DNA of 64,000 nt, taken from the NCBI GenBank assembly GCA_018136815.1, contig CM030934.1, forward strand, positions 2,316,000 to 2,379,999. The letters are read 5' to 3'. Below, piece after piece: positions 10,986 through 21,697 of this stretch. Position 1 is the stretch's first letter. Each line of letters starts with the position of its first letter. The stretch comes from Isochrysis galbana. Lineage: Eukaryota; Haptophyta; Isochrysidales; Isochrysidaceae. Made by a program: the position numbers and the translations under genes. A model generated the notes under the pieces. The model worked only from the letters and a program-made list of their open reading frames with translations. It did no database searches and was not told the DNA's origin.

Positions 10986-11219
10986 CCGTGCTCCCAGGCA
11001 GACGTGGCCTCCCGCCGCCCTCGCCGCGCCAGAGCGAGCCAGCGAGAGAGGAAGGGAGGGAAGGAGCCAGCCAGCGTGAAGAAGCGAGAGAAGGGGAGAG
11101 GGAGACTCGCATACAGCGGGAGGAAGAGGGCGTTCGCGCGCGTGCGAGAAAGAGAGAGAGAGGGAGGGAGGGAGAGGGAGGGAGGGAGGGAGGGAGAGAG
11201 AGCTCGCTCAGCACGCCCA

Positions 11220-12761
11220 ATGCTTTCGCGTGGCTCCCGCCTTCTTCTCCGCCCGCTGCGCGTCTCGCCCGCCCTGCGTCAGCCGCACCTTCCCCTCCGC
11301 TCTCTCCAACCTCCACGTGCTTCTCTCTCCTCCTCCTCCTCGCCTCCTCGTGACCTGTACGAGGTTCTCGGGCTGGCCAAGGGCGCGTCCGCTGCGGACA
11401 TCAAGCGCAAATACTACGAGAAGGCCAAGCAGCACCACCCAGACACCAATAAGGGCGATCCGCTCGCTGCCAAAAAATTCGCAGAGGCGACAGAAGCGTA
11501 CGAGGTACTATCTGACCCCGAAAAGCGCAAGGCGTATGACACCTTTGGTCATGCGGGGATCAATGGGGGCGTTGGCGCCAACGGCGGGATGGGTGGCGGC
11601 TTCCCTGGCGGTTTTGGAGCGGGCGGATTCAGCGCAGGGCCGGGAGGCTTCCAGTGGCAGTTCCGCGGAGGCAACCCGAATGAGGTCGACTTCGATGACC
11701 TACTCTCGCAACTCTTTGGCGCCGATGGGCGCAGGGCGCAACGTGGGCCTCGGCGGGGGAGGGACGTGCAGGTGCGCTCGCGCATCCCCACGACAGGCAA
11801 TGGCTCGTGCTACGTCCGAGCAACTTCTATGCTATCTGGTGGCGCGCACCGGCTCACTGCCACCACACGTGCTGATTGCAGGCATCGGTGCGCCTCGACC
11901 TCGAGGAGGTTGCAGCTGGCTGCTCGAAGACGGTCTCCTGGCGAGGGTCGGATGGCGCGCGCACCGTCGACGTGCAGATCCCTCCCGGTGTCGACTCGGG
12001 GATGAGCGTGCGCGTGAGAGGCAAGGGTGAGCCGGGGGCGGCAGGACCGGGCGACCTCTTTATCGAGATCCAAGTGCAAGAGCATCCCATCTTCATCCGA
12101 GATGGGTTCGATATCCACGTAATGGTGAGCGCGCCAGACGTTGACCCAATCACACGCCAAGCGGCACAAGCGAGTATGAGGTGCTTTATGAGGATGGCCA
12201 GCGCAGCCGCGGCGCCTTGCACTGGTTGTGCCGTGGACTGCGTGTCTGCCGATGCCGCTTGCACAGTGGTTAGGCACACATGCGGTGCCATCCTGACCCT
12301 TGCTGCCGGCCGTGTACCAGGTGAAGCTCACGCTCGCCGAGGCAGTCCTTGGCGCTCGCGTCATCATCCCGACCATCGACGGAAAAGCATCGCTCAAAGT
12401 GCCTCCGGGCACGCAGCCCGGAGACCGGAGGGTGATGGAGGGGCGTGGTATACAGGCAGCCGACGGGAAGGGCCATCAGTATGTCCACTTCAGTGTGGAG
12501 GTGCCACGAAATCCGTCGGAGCGCCAAAAGGTGAGAGCGGCCGTGGGGAGCTGGAATTTGGCACGGCGTGGTTTTCATGACGTGGCGCGACTCGCTGTGC
12601 CCGCGGCACGCAGCCCACCTTGCTGATGGGCTATTCCCACCCTGCACGCGCAGGAACTCATTACGCAGTTTGGCGAGGAGCAAGTGATTGCCGATGACGA
12701 GCGTGCTGATAGGCGCGATGAGGGCCGGAGGGCGGGTCGTAAGAGCTGGAGCTTTGGCTAG
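11220..12761 (+). CDS. Mitochondrial-type DnaJ (Hsp40) co-chaperone lacking zinc finger
   Basis: Four exons: 11220-11771, 11882-12124, 12321-12530 and 12654-12761, all phase 0 with GT-AG introns of 110-196 bp; 370 aa. Residues 1-43 are Arg/Ser/Leu-rich without acids, typical of a mitochondrial presequence. The J domain (45-112) has the HPD triad at 73-75 for stimulating Hsp70 ATPase. A Gly/Phe-rich region (about 115-180) follows, then the two beta-barrel substrate-binding domains, with V-R-V-R-G-K-G and a second one with V-P-P-G-T-Q-P-G-D. The four CxxCxGxG zinc motifs expected in Mdj1/DNAJA3 between G/F and the C-terminal domains are missing: the sequence goes directly from S-V-R-L-D-L to the barrel. 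The family is therefore closer to CbpA-type (class B) J proteins. The role is folding of matrix (or plastid) proteins with Hsp70; the target organelle is inferred. Confidence 0.92.
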
Positions 12762-13440
12762 AGTCGCTCGCGTGTGCCCTCTCACGCCGTCATCACGCAG
12801 CGCCGTCAGCCCGAACAATGTTTCGAGTGACGTACGGCATGGCGCGTAGTGGTGGGTGCGCGCAAGTGTGGATGCCATCGTGCAACTGCTCGGAGAGCGC
12901 TGCCTCCTAGCGCGGCCCACGCACAGCGCGCACGAGATTCGATGGTTGGGGAGCATGGATAAGCTGCATAGTAGTGCACTGGGCACTGCTGTTCTACGGA
13001 ACTAATGCGTGGCCGTCGTGCCTGGACGTGTAAGCGCGGCAAGCTTCTTTTAGCACCTCTCCATATTCATCGTACTCCGATGCTTCTTGGTCTCTCTTGC
13101 TTGCGCGCGCTCAAAAGCCGGCGGTTAGTTGTGCGGGCAAGGCGGCCATAGGCTGCTCTGGCGCTGACGCGCCACCACGAGTGTGTGAAAGAAAGACCCG
13201 CCCGTTGCAGCCTTAGTTCACCGCGAAAGCAGGCCAAAGGTAGGGCGGTCAAAGCGAGGGCTATGGCTATATAACTACTATCATGGGGGGGGGTTTGACT
13301 TTTTTGACCGTTCTCCAAAGCCCACATACAAAACTCCCAGGGGGCCCACCTGCCGCCACGAAAATCTTCGCTAGAAAATGCTTCGATTCTCCTCCCCCGT
13401 CGCCCCACCATTGCACACGCTCGGGGGCTCTACCGGTAAA
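12762..13440. other. Intergenic, no gene seen
   Basis: Separates the DnaJ stop from the ankyrin remnant. Open frames are short and low-complexity. Confidence 0.5.
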
Positions 13441-13454
13441 GAACCGCCGCGCCC

Positions 13455-13685
13455 GCCGCGGGAGTGTCCGCCAGGATGGGGTTTGCACGCCTCGCGAGAG
13501 CAGCAGCGCCACCGCCTCGTCGTGGTTGAAGCAAATCGCGTCCATCAGCAGCGTCGAACGGAACTCGTCGCCCCACATGTCGACATGTCGACGTCCGTCC
13601 GCGCCTTAGTCCAGTAGCTTCGCAAGGCAGCACGCCGTGTGACCCTCCAGCGCCGCCGTCCTCACGAACGTATCATTCGTCATAC
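13455..13685 (-). pseudogene. Ankyrin-repeat fragment with in-frame stop
   Basis: Minus-strand reading gives one partial repeat with T-A-A-L-E-G-H-T-A-C-C-L-A-K-L-L-D, then TAA, then in the same frame G-A-D and a full repeat with S-T-L-L-M-D-A-I-C-F-N-H-D-E-A-V-A-L-L-L-S-R-G. Two adjacent ankyrin units are recognisable. The stop falls exactly at the beta-hairpin where G-A-D is conserved, so a single nonsense change is likely. Flanks carry no further clear repeats. The parent function is unknown, since ankyrin repeats are general protein-binding modules. Confidence 0.65.
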
Positions 13686-13699
13686 CCTGGCCCCTGGCG

Positions 13700-14110
13700 C
13701 GAGATGATGCCACTCGAGAGGTGACTCTCCACTCTCCACCGTGCACCGTGCGCACGTCGCCCGCGCTGCGCACGCAGACGACAGCTCACGGAACAGCTCC
13801 CGCATGCGCGTCCTACGGTGCTGCGCGCCAACGCGCTTCTCTCTGCTGGAGCCAATGCGCTTCTCGCCTCTGGCTCCGCACGGCATCATGCCACACTGTC
13901 CCCCGCCCCATGGGAAGTCGCTGTATGCGCATCGTGCTCGCTTCTGACTTCTGACTTCGGAAGTCTGAAGTTACCCGTCGGGGGGGGGTTCTCACACCGG
14001 CCCGCGTCAGTGCAGCTCATGCCCCCACCCGCGGCCAAAGGCAGAGCTGTCGTACCTGGGCACGCCAGTACTGAGAGGAAAATTGAATCGTGCCTCTCTC
14101 GGCCCGGAGG
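13700..14110. other. No gene recognised
   Basis: GC-rich sequence beside the ankyrin remnant. It may include more decayed coding sequence of the same gene, but no motif is clear. Confidence 0.4.
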
Positions 14111-14139
14111 CTTTCCCTATGTCCTATGTGCAGCAAGGA

Positions 14140-14490
14140 GTATGTAGGGGCCTAGTAGGGGGTAGGAGAAGGGGGAAGGGGGAAGGGGCCGTTGGCCCCT
14201 ATTGTTTGTGGCGGGTTGTGGCTGTGCTGCTTGTGCTGTTGTGTGCCATGGTGTGGCCTAGTGGTGGCAGTGTCTAGTGTGGCGCTCAGGGCGCGTCGCG
14301 TGCGATGGCTCGGGGGCACCTGGTCGGACGTGGCCCCGGCGCTAGCGCTTGGGGTGCCTCGACAGCGCGAGCCATCGGTCGCCCCACGACCACGACCCAC
14401 GACCATACCTGGTCGCCCGGCGCTGCGGGGTGGGCAGAGAGAGAGGAGGAGGGCGGCGCGCGTTCCATGACCCTATCGTTTTACCGATAG
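14140..14490 (-). mobile_element. Short LINE-derived element with hairpin 5' end
   Basis: On the minus strand it begins with the inverted pair CTATCG (14485-14490) / CGATAG (14473-14478), four bases, then ATG (14468-14466) starting M-E-R-A-P, the family ORF1 start. About 60 codons follow. The left end near 14150 has CCCCTACATA-like sequence recalling the LINE 3' UTR. It is probably an internally deleted copy; no target duplication was resolved. Confidence 0.6.
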
Positions 14491-14596
14491 TTGGGGGTAG
14501 GACGTGGATTGGTGGGTTGGCATTTAGATTTAGTATTTGCGAATAGGATGAGAACACCTGTCATCGAACAGCTTTGCCATCTGAGGAAAGCTCTCA

Positions 14597-15328
14597 TCAC
14601 ACCACGGGGAATTCGCCGATGCCCAGCTCACGGAGCGTAGCCGTAGGGAGGTGAGGCAATTCACGGTGCCGTGTACCGGCGATCCCAGCGAACAATGTCT
14701 GGCCGATCTGAAGCACATCACCGTGTGCTACGAGGATCACCATCCACTTGTGCACCGCTGGCGACGCCATGTCAACTTCAACTTTCAATCTCTTCACGAC
14801 ACTATGCACACGCGAGCGGACGGCGTCGACCGATTCGACGCCGAAGTGCGTGTGTGCTGAGTCCTGCGCGTCGTGCATCCATATCGTCGGATACTCCGTG
14901 TCCGGGCCGCCATCGAGATCTCCAAACCACCTCTCACGGAGAAGAGTCTCCCGGTCCGGCTGTCCGCCTGCGGGCCAGATGGGAATGCCAGCTTGCTCGA
15001 CGGCGTTGTAGACACTGCAGGCAGTCTGCCAAGCGCGCGAGAAGTCAGACGAACAGATGGCGACGCCACACCCCGTCTCTCTCGCCAGTGCAACCACTTG
15101 CTCTGCAGCGGACTCCGCCTGCTCGCGGCCGGCCGCAGAAAGCCCATGCTTCTCAGTGAGCGCCAGCTCGGGGGAGGACGAGATGAGGCCCTGCACGTTG
15201 GCGAGGGACTGGCCATGCCTAAGCGCATAGAACGTGCGCGCGACCGTGCTCGCCTCCAGCTCTGACGCGAGTGCGAGCGGGGGGAGGAGCAGCAGCGAGA
15301 GGACGCTCGCAGCCGACGACGGCCGCAT
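14597..15328 (-). CDS. Histidine phosphatase superfamily protein, secreted type
   Basis: Single exon, 243 aa. An N-terminal signal peptide is visible (hydrophobic L-rich core at residues 8-20, A-S-E cleavage-like site near 22). The phosphatase fold carries the catalytic R37-H38-G39 motif followed by Q-S-x-A-N, a central S-S-D-x-x-R-A motif that places the phosphate-pocket Arg, and the second catalytic histidine in A-H202-G-D. These are hallmarks of the phosphoglycerate-mutase-like (2H phosphatase) family, which works through a phospho-histidine intermediate. The substrate cannot be assigned: length and signal suggest a broad phosphatase of the endomembrane system or a plastid, not glycolytic mutase. 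The upstream region, read on the coding strand, is a CT tract (15400-15510). Confidence 0.88.
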   Translation of the reverse strand: MRPSSAASVLSLLLLPPLALASELEASTVARTFYALRHGQSLANVQGLISSSPELALTEKHGLSAAGREQAESAAEQVVALARETGCGVAICSSDFSRAWQTACSVYNAVEQAGIPIWPAGGQPDRETLLRERWFGDLDGGPDTEYPTIWMHDAQDSAHTHFGVESVDAVRSRVHSVVKRLKVEVDMASPAVHKWMVILVAHGDVLQIGQTLFAGIAGTRHRELPHLPTATLRELGIGEFPVV

Positions 15329-15399
15329 CGTCGGATCAGCACGTGTGAGAATCTTCCTATCTATCGCTTTTTAACCAAATCAAATGGAGGTCGCGGGGG

Positions 15400-15512
15400 G
15401 CGAGCTGCCGAGAGGGGGAAGCACAGAGAGGGAGAGGGAGAGGGAGAGGGAGAGAGAGGAGAGAGGGAAGAGGAGGGAGGGAGAGAGGGGGAGAGAGAGA
15501 GAGAGGGCGTGC
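15400..15512 (-). promoter_or_regulatory. Purine (+)/pyrimidine (-) tract upstream of phosphatase
   Basis: GAGAGGGAGAG-type sequence on + is CT-rich on the coding (-) strand of the phosphatase, ending about 70 bases before its ATG. It follows the window-wide pattern of pyrimidine-rich leaders; regulatory meaning is inferred. Confidence 0.4.
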
Positions 15513-15841
15513 TGAAGTGCTGAAGAATGCTTGGATGGAACAAAAAAGGGATCAAGCGATACTGTATATACAGCGAGGAAGGGCGTCAGAGTTTTATTGT
15601 TGTGTTAGTATAACCTAAGTGAGCCCTTCGACGGCAACGGAGCCCCTCCCCCGCGATGGGGGTGTGCGCGGTTGGCGCATGGCTCGTCCGGTGTATGTGG
15701 CTAGGAATGCTAGCTAACAAGATGTCATACGACGCTATAAGTTCTAACGAAGGGAGAGAAGAGAGGGGAAGGAAGAAGGAAGAGGTGAGAAGGGACAAAC
15801 ACAGGGGATTTCGAGTACAGCAGCGAGTAAAGTTGTTCGAG

Positions 15842-16143
15842 TACAAGTAGGTGGTACAAAAATGGTCGAACGCGAACGCCACTCAAACTTTTCGACCGTT
15901 TGAACATAGTCAACTACCTAATACTCCCTTGACCCCACAAGTGAACACTGTGTGAATAACACTGACAATATTCCTCGCGCCGCGTACACGCGGCGCTCAA
16001 CACTCCTCGGCTGTGCCGCGAACACACCCAACTCAAGGCGCGCGACAAAATGAACACCCGTCAACTTCAAATACAGACTCCCCCCCCCAAAAAAAAAGTG
16101 AACGCGCGTATTATTAATGTATTATGTTTACCACCTACTTGTA
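15842..16143. mobile_element. Terminal-inverted-repeat element (302 bp)
   Basis: Ends are a perfect 15-bp inverted repeat: TACAAGTAGGTGGTA at 15842-15856 and its complement TACCACCTACTTGTA at 16129-16143. GAG flanks both ends and could be a 3-bp target duplication. It has no coding capacity, so it resembles a non-autonomous DNA transposon (MITE). Only one copy is in the window. Confidence 0.55.
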
Positions 16144-16333
16144 GAGCGCGTGGGCCGGGAGACGCCGTCGAGCGGAGTAGGTGGCTTTAAAGCGTGGTCG
16201 CCAACATATATACATATATACCACTCAGTCTATCCGATGTACGCAAAGCCCTCGGGTTCACCCAGAATAGATCTGCTGATCCGCTCGACAGCTATATTTA
16301 GAGTACGCCGATTCGAGCGCCACAGGAAGGGAC

Positions 16334-16350
16334 TCTCTCCCTCTCTCTCT

Positions 16351-16434
<84 letters not shown>

Positions 16435-16456
16435 CCGGCTGAGAGGGGGAAGGGGG

Positions 16457-16491
<35 letters not shown>

Positions 16492-16492
16492 T
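16334..16492. repeat. (CT)/(GA)n microsatellite
   Basis: Short CT run, then about 85 bases of pure GA at 16351-16434, an interrupting GGCCGGCTGAGAGG, then more GA. The GGCCGGCTGAG word recurs at about 16550 just before the minisatellite. Confidence 0.95.
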
Positions 16493-16603
16493 AGTTATGG
16501 AGGGAAGGGAAAATGCGTTGGGATGGGACTCTCTCTCTCGAGAGAGAGGCCGGCTGAGGTGGGGGGGGGAGGGGGGCGCGGCTGGCTGCTGGCGAGTGTG
16601 GGC

Positions 16604-17224
16604 CGGGCGGACGAGAGAAAAAAACAAAACTCGCCCGCCCGCAACCGCAAGCGCCGCCCCCCCCCCCCCCCCGCCGGGCGGACGAGATAGAAAAACAAAA
16701 CTCGCCCGCCCGGCAAGCCGCCCCCCCCCCCGCCGGGCGGACGAGATAGAAAAACAAAACTCGCCCGCCCGGCAAGCCGCCCCCCCCCCCCCCCGCCGGG
16801 CGGACGAGATAGAAAAACAAAACTCGCCCGCCCGGCAAGCCGCCCCCCCCCCCCCGCCGGGCGGACGAGATAGAAAAACAAAACTCGCCCGCCCGGCAAG
16901 CCGCCCCCCCCCCCCCGCCGGGCGGACGAGATAGAAAAACAAAACTCGCCCGCAACCGCAAGCCGCCGCCCCCCCCCCGCCGGGCGGACGAGATAGAAAA
17001 ACAAAACTCGCCCGCCCGGCAAGCCGCCCCCCCCCCCCCGCCGGGCGGACGAGATAGAAAAACAAAACTCGCCCGCAACCGCAAGCCGCCGCCCCCCCCC
17101 GCCGGGCGGACGAGATAGAAAAACAAAACTCGCCCGCAACCGCAAGCCGCCGCCCCCCCCCGCCGGGCGGACGAGATAGAAAAACAAAACTCGCCCGCCC
17201 GGCAAGCCGCCCCCCCCCCCCCCC
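16604..17224. repeat. Minisatellite of about 60 bp x 10
   Basis: About ten head-to-tail units, each GCCGGGCGGACGAGATAGAA followed by AAACAAAACTCGCCCGC, a variable 5-10 base link and a C8-C15 run. Two link variants alternate irregularly: CCGGCAAGCCG and AACCGCAAGCCG. The array is open in several minus-strand frames because unit lengths vary around multiples of three; these are not genes. Confidence 0.95.
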
Positions 17225-17228
17225 GCCC

Positions 17229-17490
17229 CCTTCCCTCTCTCTCTCTCTCTTCGCCTCCCGCACATCAGTGAGACCAGTAAAAAGTAAAGTACTTCACGCC
17301 CTCTCCCTCCCCTGGCCCCCGCCCCCCACCCTCTCTCTCTCTCTCTCTCTCCTCCTCTCCCCCCGCGCTCCCCGCCCTCGCTTCTTTCCCACATCTCGCT
17401 CGTTTCATCTCTTCTTTCTCCCATCGTCCCCCCCTGCCTCGCCGCCCTGCCCCCCTGCCCCCTCCCCCTCCCCTCGCCCCTCTCCCAGCG
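17229..17490 (+). promoter_or_regulatory. Pyrimidine tract upstream of small mitochondrial-type gene
   Basis: (CT)n at 17229-17252 and 17332-17352 within a region that is nearly all pyrimidine up to 17487, ending just before the ATG at 17496. It matches the leader pattern of other genes here. Confidence 0.4.
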
Positions 17491-17495
17491 CAGCG

Positions 17496-18109
17496 ATGTT
17501 CTCTGCCAGTGCTCGCGTGGGGGCGGCGCGCCGTGTCGGCCAGCAGATCCGCCGGGCGCACGCGCACGCGGAGCACACGCCGGCGGAAAAGGTGCATTCT
17601 CTCCCCACCAATCTTTCCCCCGGCGCCGCCCTCCGCCCCGTCCTCATCGTCCAGCAGTTGAGGGGCCCACACCGTGGCCGATCGCTCCGCTCATCCCTCC
17701 CCCCCCCCCCCCCTTCTCTTCTCTCCTTTCTCCCGTTCCTGGGCGTACAGGCGATGTTCAATCAGACGGTTGCGGAGGCTACCGGCCTTGGCTTCTTCAT
17801 GGCCTTCTGGTGGCGCTCGTCTCACCAGGCTCAAAAGGCGCGCTGCACGCCAAGCTTCCCGCTCCCCCCCCCTCCCCGCCCCATATGGGGGGTGGACGCT
17901 CGTGGCTTGGATCGCGAGCCTCTTATGCGGAAGCAGACATGAATCTTTATTTCCGTTGCATACGCCCACGAGCCGGGCGATGTCCAAGCACATGCGCAGG
18001 GAGCGGCCTTTGCCTCTGGTCTTGATTACCCTGTATCCTCAATCTGTCTTTGCAGGAGAAGACCAACAAGTTCTACGCGCAGCTGCGTGCCGAGAAGGCG
18101 GCTGAATAA
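17496..18109 (+). CDS. Small one-helix protein, possible cytochrome c oxidase small subunit
   Basis: Exons 17496-17591, 17751-17837 and 18056-18109 give 78 aa. The N-terminus (1-25) is Ala/Arg/Gln-rich, like a mitochondrial presequence. Residues about 42-52 (G-L-G-F-F-M-A-F-W-W) form a short membrane helix, followed by a basic, hydrophilic end with F-Y-A-Q-L-R. This layout (matrix tail, one helix, F-Y near the end) resembles the COX5c/6c-like small subunits, but similarity is too short for a firm name. Intron 1 is GT-AG. Intron 2 must start with GC (AAG/GCGCGC) to keep the frame, so it looks like a GC-AG intron. Another small inner-membrane subunit is possible. Confidence 0.6.
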
Positions 18110-18624
18110 GCTATGAGTTAAGATCTACGGTGTGTTGCGCGCCGCTTCGCGAGTGGTGACTTTGGGTCATTGCTCAGGATGCTGTTTTGGTGAAATCGGC
18201 TGCGATGGTACACAGTTCATGTCATGTCGTCGAAGTGATGTGGACTACACTCTGGTGTCGTCCGAGCCGTGGATATCAGAGGCGTGTGCTGCAATGACAG
18301 GCAGTCCTGGCGGCATCCCTGCGGTGTATGTTGCGTCGTGATGCGTATCTTGCTGCATGAACGACAACCATCGTCCGTCTCGTGCAGTGTGCGCAGGTCT
18401 GTATCTTTACAAACTAATGCTATGTTTTTGCAATGCTCACACCACACACGCGGCGCAAAGTGCAAAATGGCATCGACGATATCTACAAGTCACAAACACA
18501 GTCCATTTTATCTCCATTCGCCCATCGACATCTAGGTATTATAAAGCACCAATTGCAAGCAGTACGTTGAAGTTCAACGTACTACGACTACGAATTTCTC
18601 GACGCAATGAAAATTGCAAGTATC
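18110..18624. other. Intergenic, no gene seen
   Basis: AT-richer spacer between the small gene and the SINE dimer. No coding signal. Confidence 0.5.
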
Positions 18625-20559
18625 TCAACTGCTAAGTTTCTAATAATAATAATAATAATCTATCTGAGCATTAGTACCACTACTCTCACTAGCCCGGTAC
18701 TATAATAATCTATCTGAGCATTAGTACCACTACTCTCACTAGCCCGGTACTAACACGACAGCCCTCAGCGCACCTGCCCGTACACCTTGCGCGTGCTGTT
18801 GTCACAGATACATACTACTATGTACTATGCACCCCTCCACATCTCCCCCCTCGCATGCCCCCGGCTCCCATTCTAACTCCCCACAAGTTAAAATGGGGGA
18901 AAACCCATTGAGGCGGTCCGGTCGACGCCGGCCGACTCTCCGGGAAAAAGCACCGGGGGGGGGGGGAGGAACCTCTCGTCAAAAAAGAAGAACGGCCCTT
19001 ACAGCTCTCGCCGCGAGCTGTCCTCGAGAAATAAAAGACTGCGCCTCGAGATACCTGCCACAGTGGTTCCCGTAGGCGTCTTGAGTCTCTCCCTCCTCCT
19101 CTTCCTCCTGTCGCCAGCCGCCCCCCTCCGCCCATTTGCTAACGCAAATGGGTCTCGTTTCTCACCACACTCCATCGGGGGGGGTGCAAATCCCCCCCTC
19201 TCCCTCGTTCCATTCTCTTCCGCCCCGGTCCCTGCGGCGCGTCGCCATGCGGCGCGCCATGGCCTGCTCTCAGAGGTCCTTCAGGGGCGCCCAGAGGACC
19301 AGCAAGGGCAGCTCAGGGGGCAGTGGAGGCTGGGGCTCAGCCCCTGGCCCCCCCTGCCTCTCCCTCGCTCGCCTCGCTGGCCTTGGGTGCAGCCCTGAGG
19401 CCCCTGTCTGCCTGGCGACCAGGGATGGGGGGGGGAGTCAGTACGAGAGCAGGCCCATGCGGGCCTGGGAGTGCGGCTCGCGACCCGCGCCCACTAGGGG
19501 TCTGGGCTGAATTGATGAGTGCCCTGCCCCTGCCAGAGGGCAGGGGCTGGGGTTGAATGTACGGGCCCACCCCGGGGGGTGTCCGCGATGGAGAGAGGGG
19601 GGCGCGAGGCCCCCATTGACCCCCACTTATAAAAGTAGGTTGGCACTAGCCCGGTACTAACACGACAGCCCTCAGCGCACCTGCCCGTACACCTTGCGCG
19701 TGCTGTTGTCACAGATACATACTACTATGTACTATGCACCCTTCCACATCTCCCCCCTCGCAGGCCCCCGGCTCCCATTCTAACTCCCCACAAGTTAAAA
19801 TGAGGGAAAACCCATTGAGGCGGTCCGGTCGACGCCGGCCGACTCTCCGGGAAAAAGCACCGGGGGGGGGGAGGAACCTCTCGTCAAAAAAGAAGAACGG
19901 CCCTTACAGCTCGCGCCGCGAGCGGTCCTCGAAGAAATAAATTTCTGCGCCCCCCGATACCTGCCACAGGGACGTCTTGAGCCACTCCCTTCTTCTCGCC
20001 TCTCCTGTCGCCAGCCGCCCCCCTTCGCTCGTTTGCTAACGCAAACGGGGCTCGTTTCTCACCACACTCCATCGGGGGGGTGCAAATCCCCCCCTCTCCC
20101 TCGTTCCATTCTCTTCCGCCCCGGTCCCTGCGGCGCGTCGCCATGCGGCGCGCCATGGCCTGCTCTCAGAGGTCCTTCAGGGGCGCCCAGAGGGCCAGCA
20201 AGGGCAGCTCAGGGGGCAGTGGAGGCTGGGGCTCAGCCCCTGGCCCCCCCTGCCTCTCCCTCGCTCGCCTCGCTGGCCTTGGGTGCCGCCCTGAGGCCCC
20301 TGTCTGCCTGGCGACCAGGGGTGGGGGGGGGAGTCAGTACGAGAGCAGGCCCATGCGGGCCTGGGAGTGCGGCTCGCGGCCCGCGCCCACTAGGGGTCTG
20401 GGCTGTATTGATGAGTGCCCTGCCCCTGCCAGAGGGCAGGGGCTGGGGTTGAATGTACGGGCCCACCCCGGGGGGTGTCCGCAATGGAGAGGGGGGGTCG
20501 CGAGGCCCCCATTGACCCCCACTTATAAAAGTAGGTTGGAGTCAACTGCTAAGTTTCTA
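18625..20559 (-). mobile_element. Family A SINE head-to-tail dimer with 18-bp target duplication
   Basis: Two minus-strand units (about 18643-19645 and 19646-20541) inserted as one piece. TCAACTGCTAAGTTTCTA lies at both outer ends (18625-18642 and 20542-20559), and no such duplication lies between the units. Each unit ends (minus sense) with the hairpin TTAGTACC...GGTACTAA. The outer 3' end has that tail repeated twice, then (TTA)n. The inner junction joins ...CCGGGCTAGTG directly to CCAACCTACTTTTATAAG, so the upstream unit lacks its final tail. Units are about 95 percent alike by eye. Confidence 0.9.
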
Positions 20560-20816
20560 CTTATAAGCTCACCAGTGGGTGGGCAAGACCCCCCCACCTC
20601 TCTCCACTCTTCCCCTCAACTAACTTTGTAGTTGGTTGCGATGGAGCGCGCCGACGCGACTCTCCTCTCCTCAGCTCCTCAGCTCCTCAGGGCCCTGCAC
20701 CCCCACCCTGACGAATTGGAATGGCCCATAGGGCCTGAGGGCAATGAGGAGGGAGGCATGCCGGCGGCAGGCGCGGCTGGGGAGACGACTTCGGAGACGC
20801 TGACGGGCTGAGGTCC
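20560..20816 (+). mobile_element. SINE-like head joined to LINE ORF1 start
   Basis: TATAAGC...CCCCCCCACCTCTCTCCACT resembles the head of the SINE at 46.2 kb. It is followed by the inverted pair CAACTA (20617-20622) / TAGTTG (20629-20634) and ATG at 20641 encoding M-E-R-A, the LINE ORF1 start. About 55 codons run to a TGA near 20810. This appears to be a truncated, chimaeric retroelement. Confidence 0.5.
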
Positions 20817-20817
20817 G

Positions 20818-21105
20818 TCAGCAGAGGAAGTCGGGCAGGCGCCTTGACGCAGGAGCAGGAGTCGAATCGCTCGTTGATTTCGTGCTTTCGTGCGTGAAGG
20901 CTGGAAACTTGAAGACGTTAGCTGCCGTCACCGTTGGGTCGTTCATCTTGCGAACGAAGGCGTCGGTCACGCGAGTGGCCAGAGTCACTAAGTCCTCACC
21001 CTCCGAGCGCGTGGTGCAACGGTCCCATTCCGCGGGCGCAGTCTCTTTGGCGAAACCTGAAACCTTTTGCCACGGGGCGCGTGGGGGTCTGGGTCGGGGG
21101 CCCAA
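20818..21105 (-). other. Unassigned minus-strand reading frame
   Basis: A 95-codon frame with ordinary amino-acid composition (T-R-V-T-D-A-F-V-R-K-M-N-D-P, then S/T/P-rich). No family is recognised. It lies beside retroelement sequence and could be a remnant of a mobile-element ORF or a host exon. Confidence 0.25.
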
Positions 21106-21493
21106 AGGGCAAAGGGCACCGGATATGTGCTAGGTACACCTACACCTATCCGGTCACCATATCCAAAAATCTCGTAATGCATCCTCGATCTTGATGAATT
21201 GGTCAATTTTCACCCTTACCCTTAGAACTTAGAAGTTGATGAAGTTGAAGTGTTGAAGTATGAAAAATGAAATAGCTGTTTGTGTTTGACTGCCCTAGCT
21301 AGCATCCCTAGCCACATACGCCAGACGAGCCATGCACAAACCGTGCACACACACCCCTCGCGGGGTAAGGGCTCCGTTGCCAAGTTGCCAAAGAGGGCAA
21401 AGGTCGCGCAGCACTAAGGTTATACTCCCATAACAAGAAAACTCTGACGCCCTCTCTTTTCCCTTCCTATAATCTCTAGTATACTATTGTACT

Positions 21494-21608
21494 CTCTCTC
21501 TCTCTTCACGCCACAGACTTCACGTCCTCTCTCTCCCCTTCTCTTGCCCCCGAGCCATCCCCCGCTCTCCCCTTCTCCTTCCCTCCCTCCCTCCCTCCCT
21601 CCCTCCCT

Positions 21609-21697
<89 letters not shown>

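Noticed and set aside
16230-17424. Three minus-strand frames of about 300 codons
   Set aside because: They arise from the 60-bp minisatellite being open in several frames; the encoded repeats are by-products of tandem DNA.
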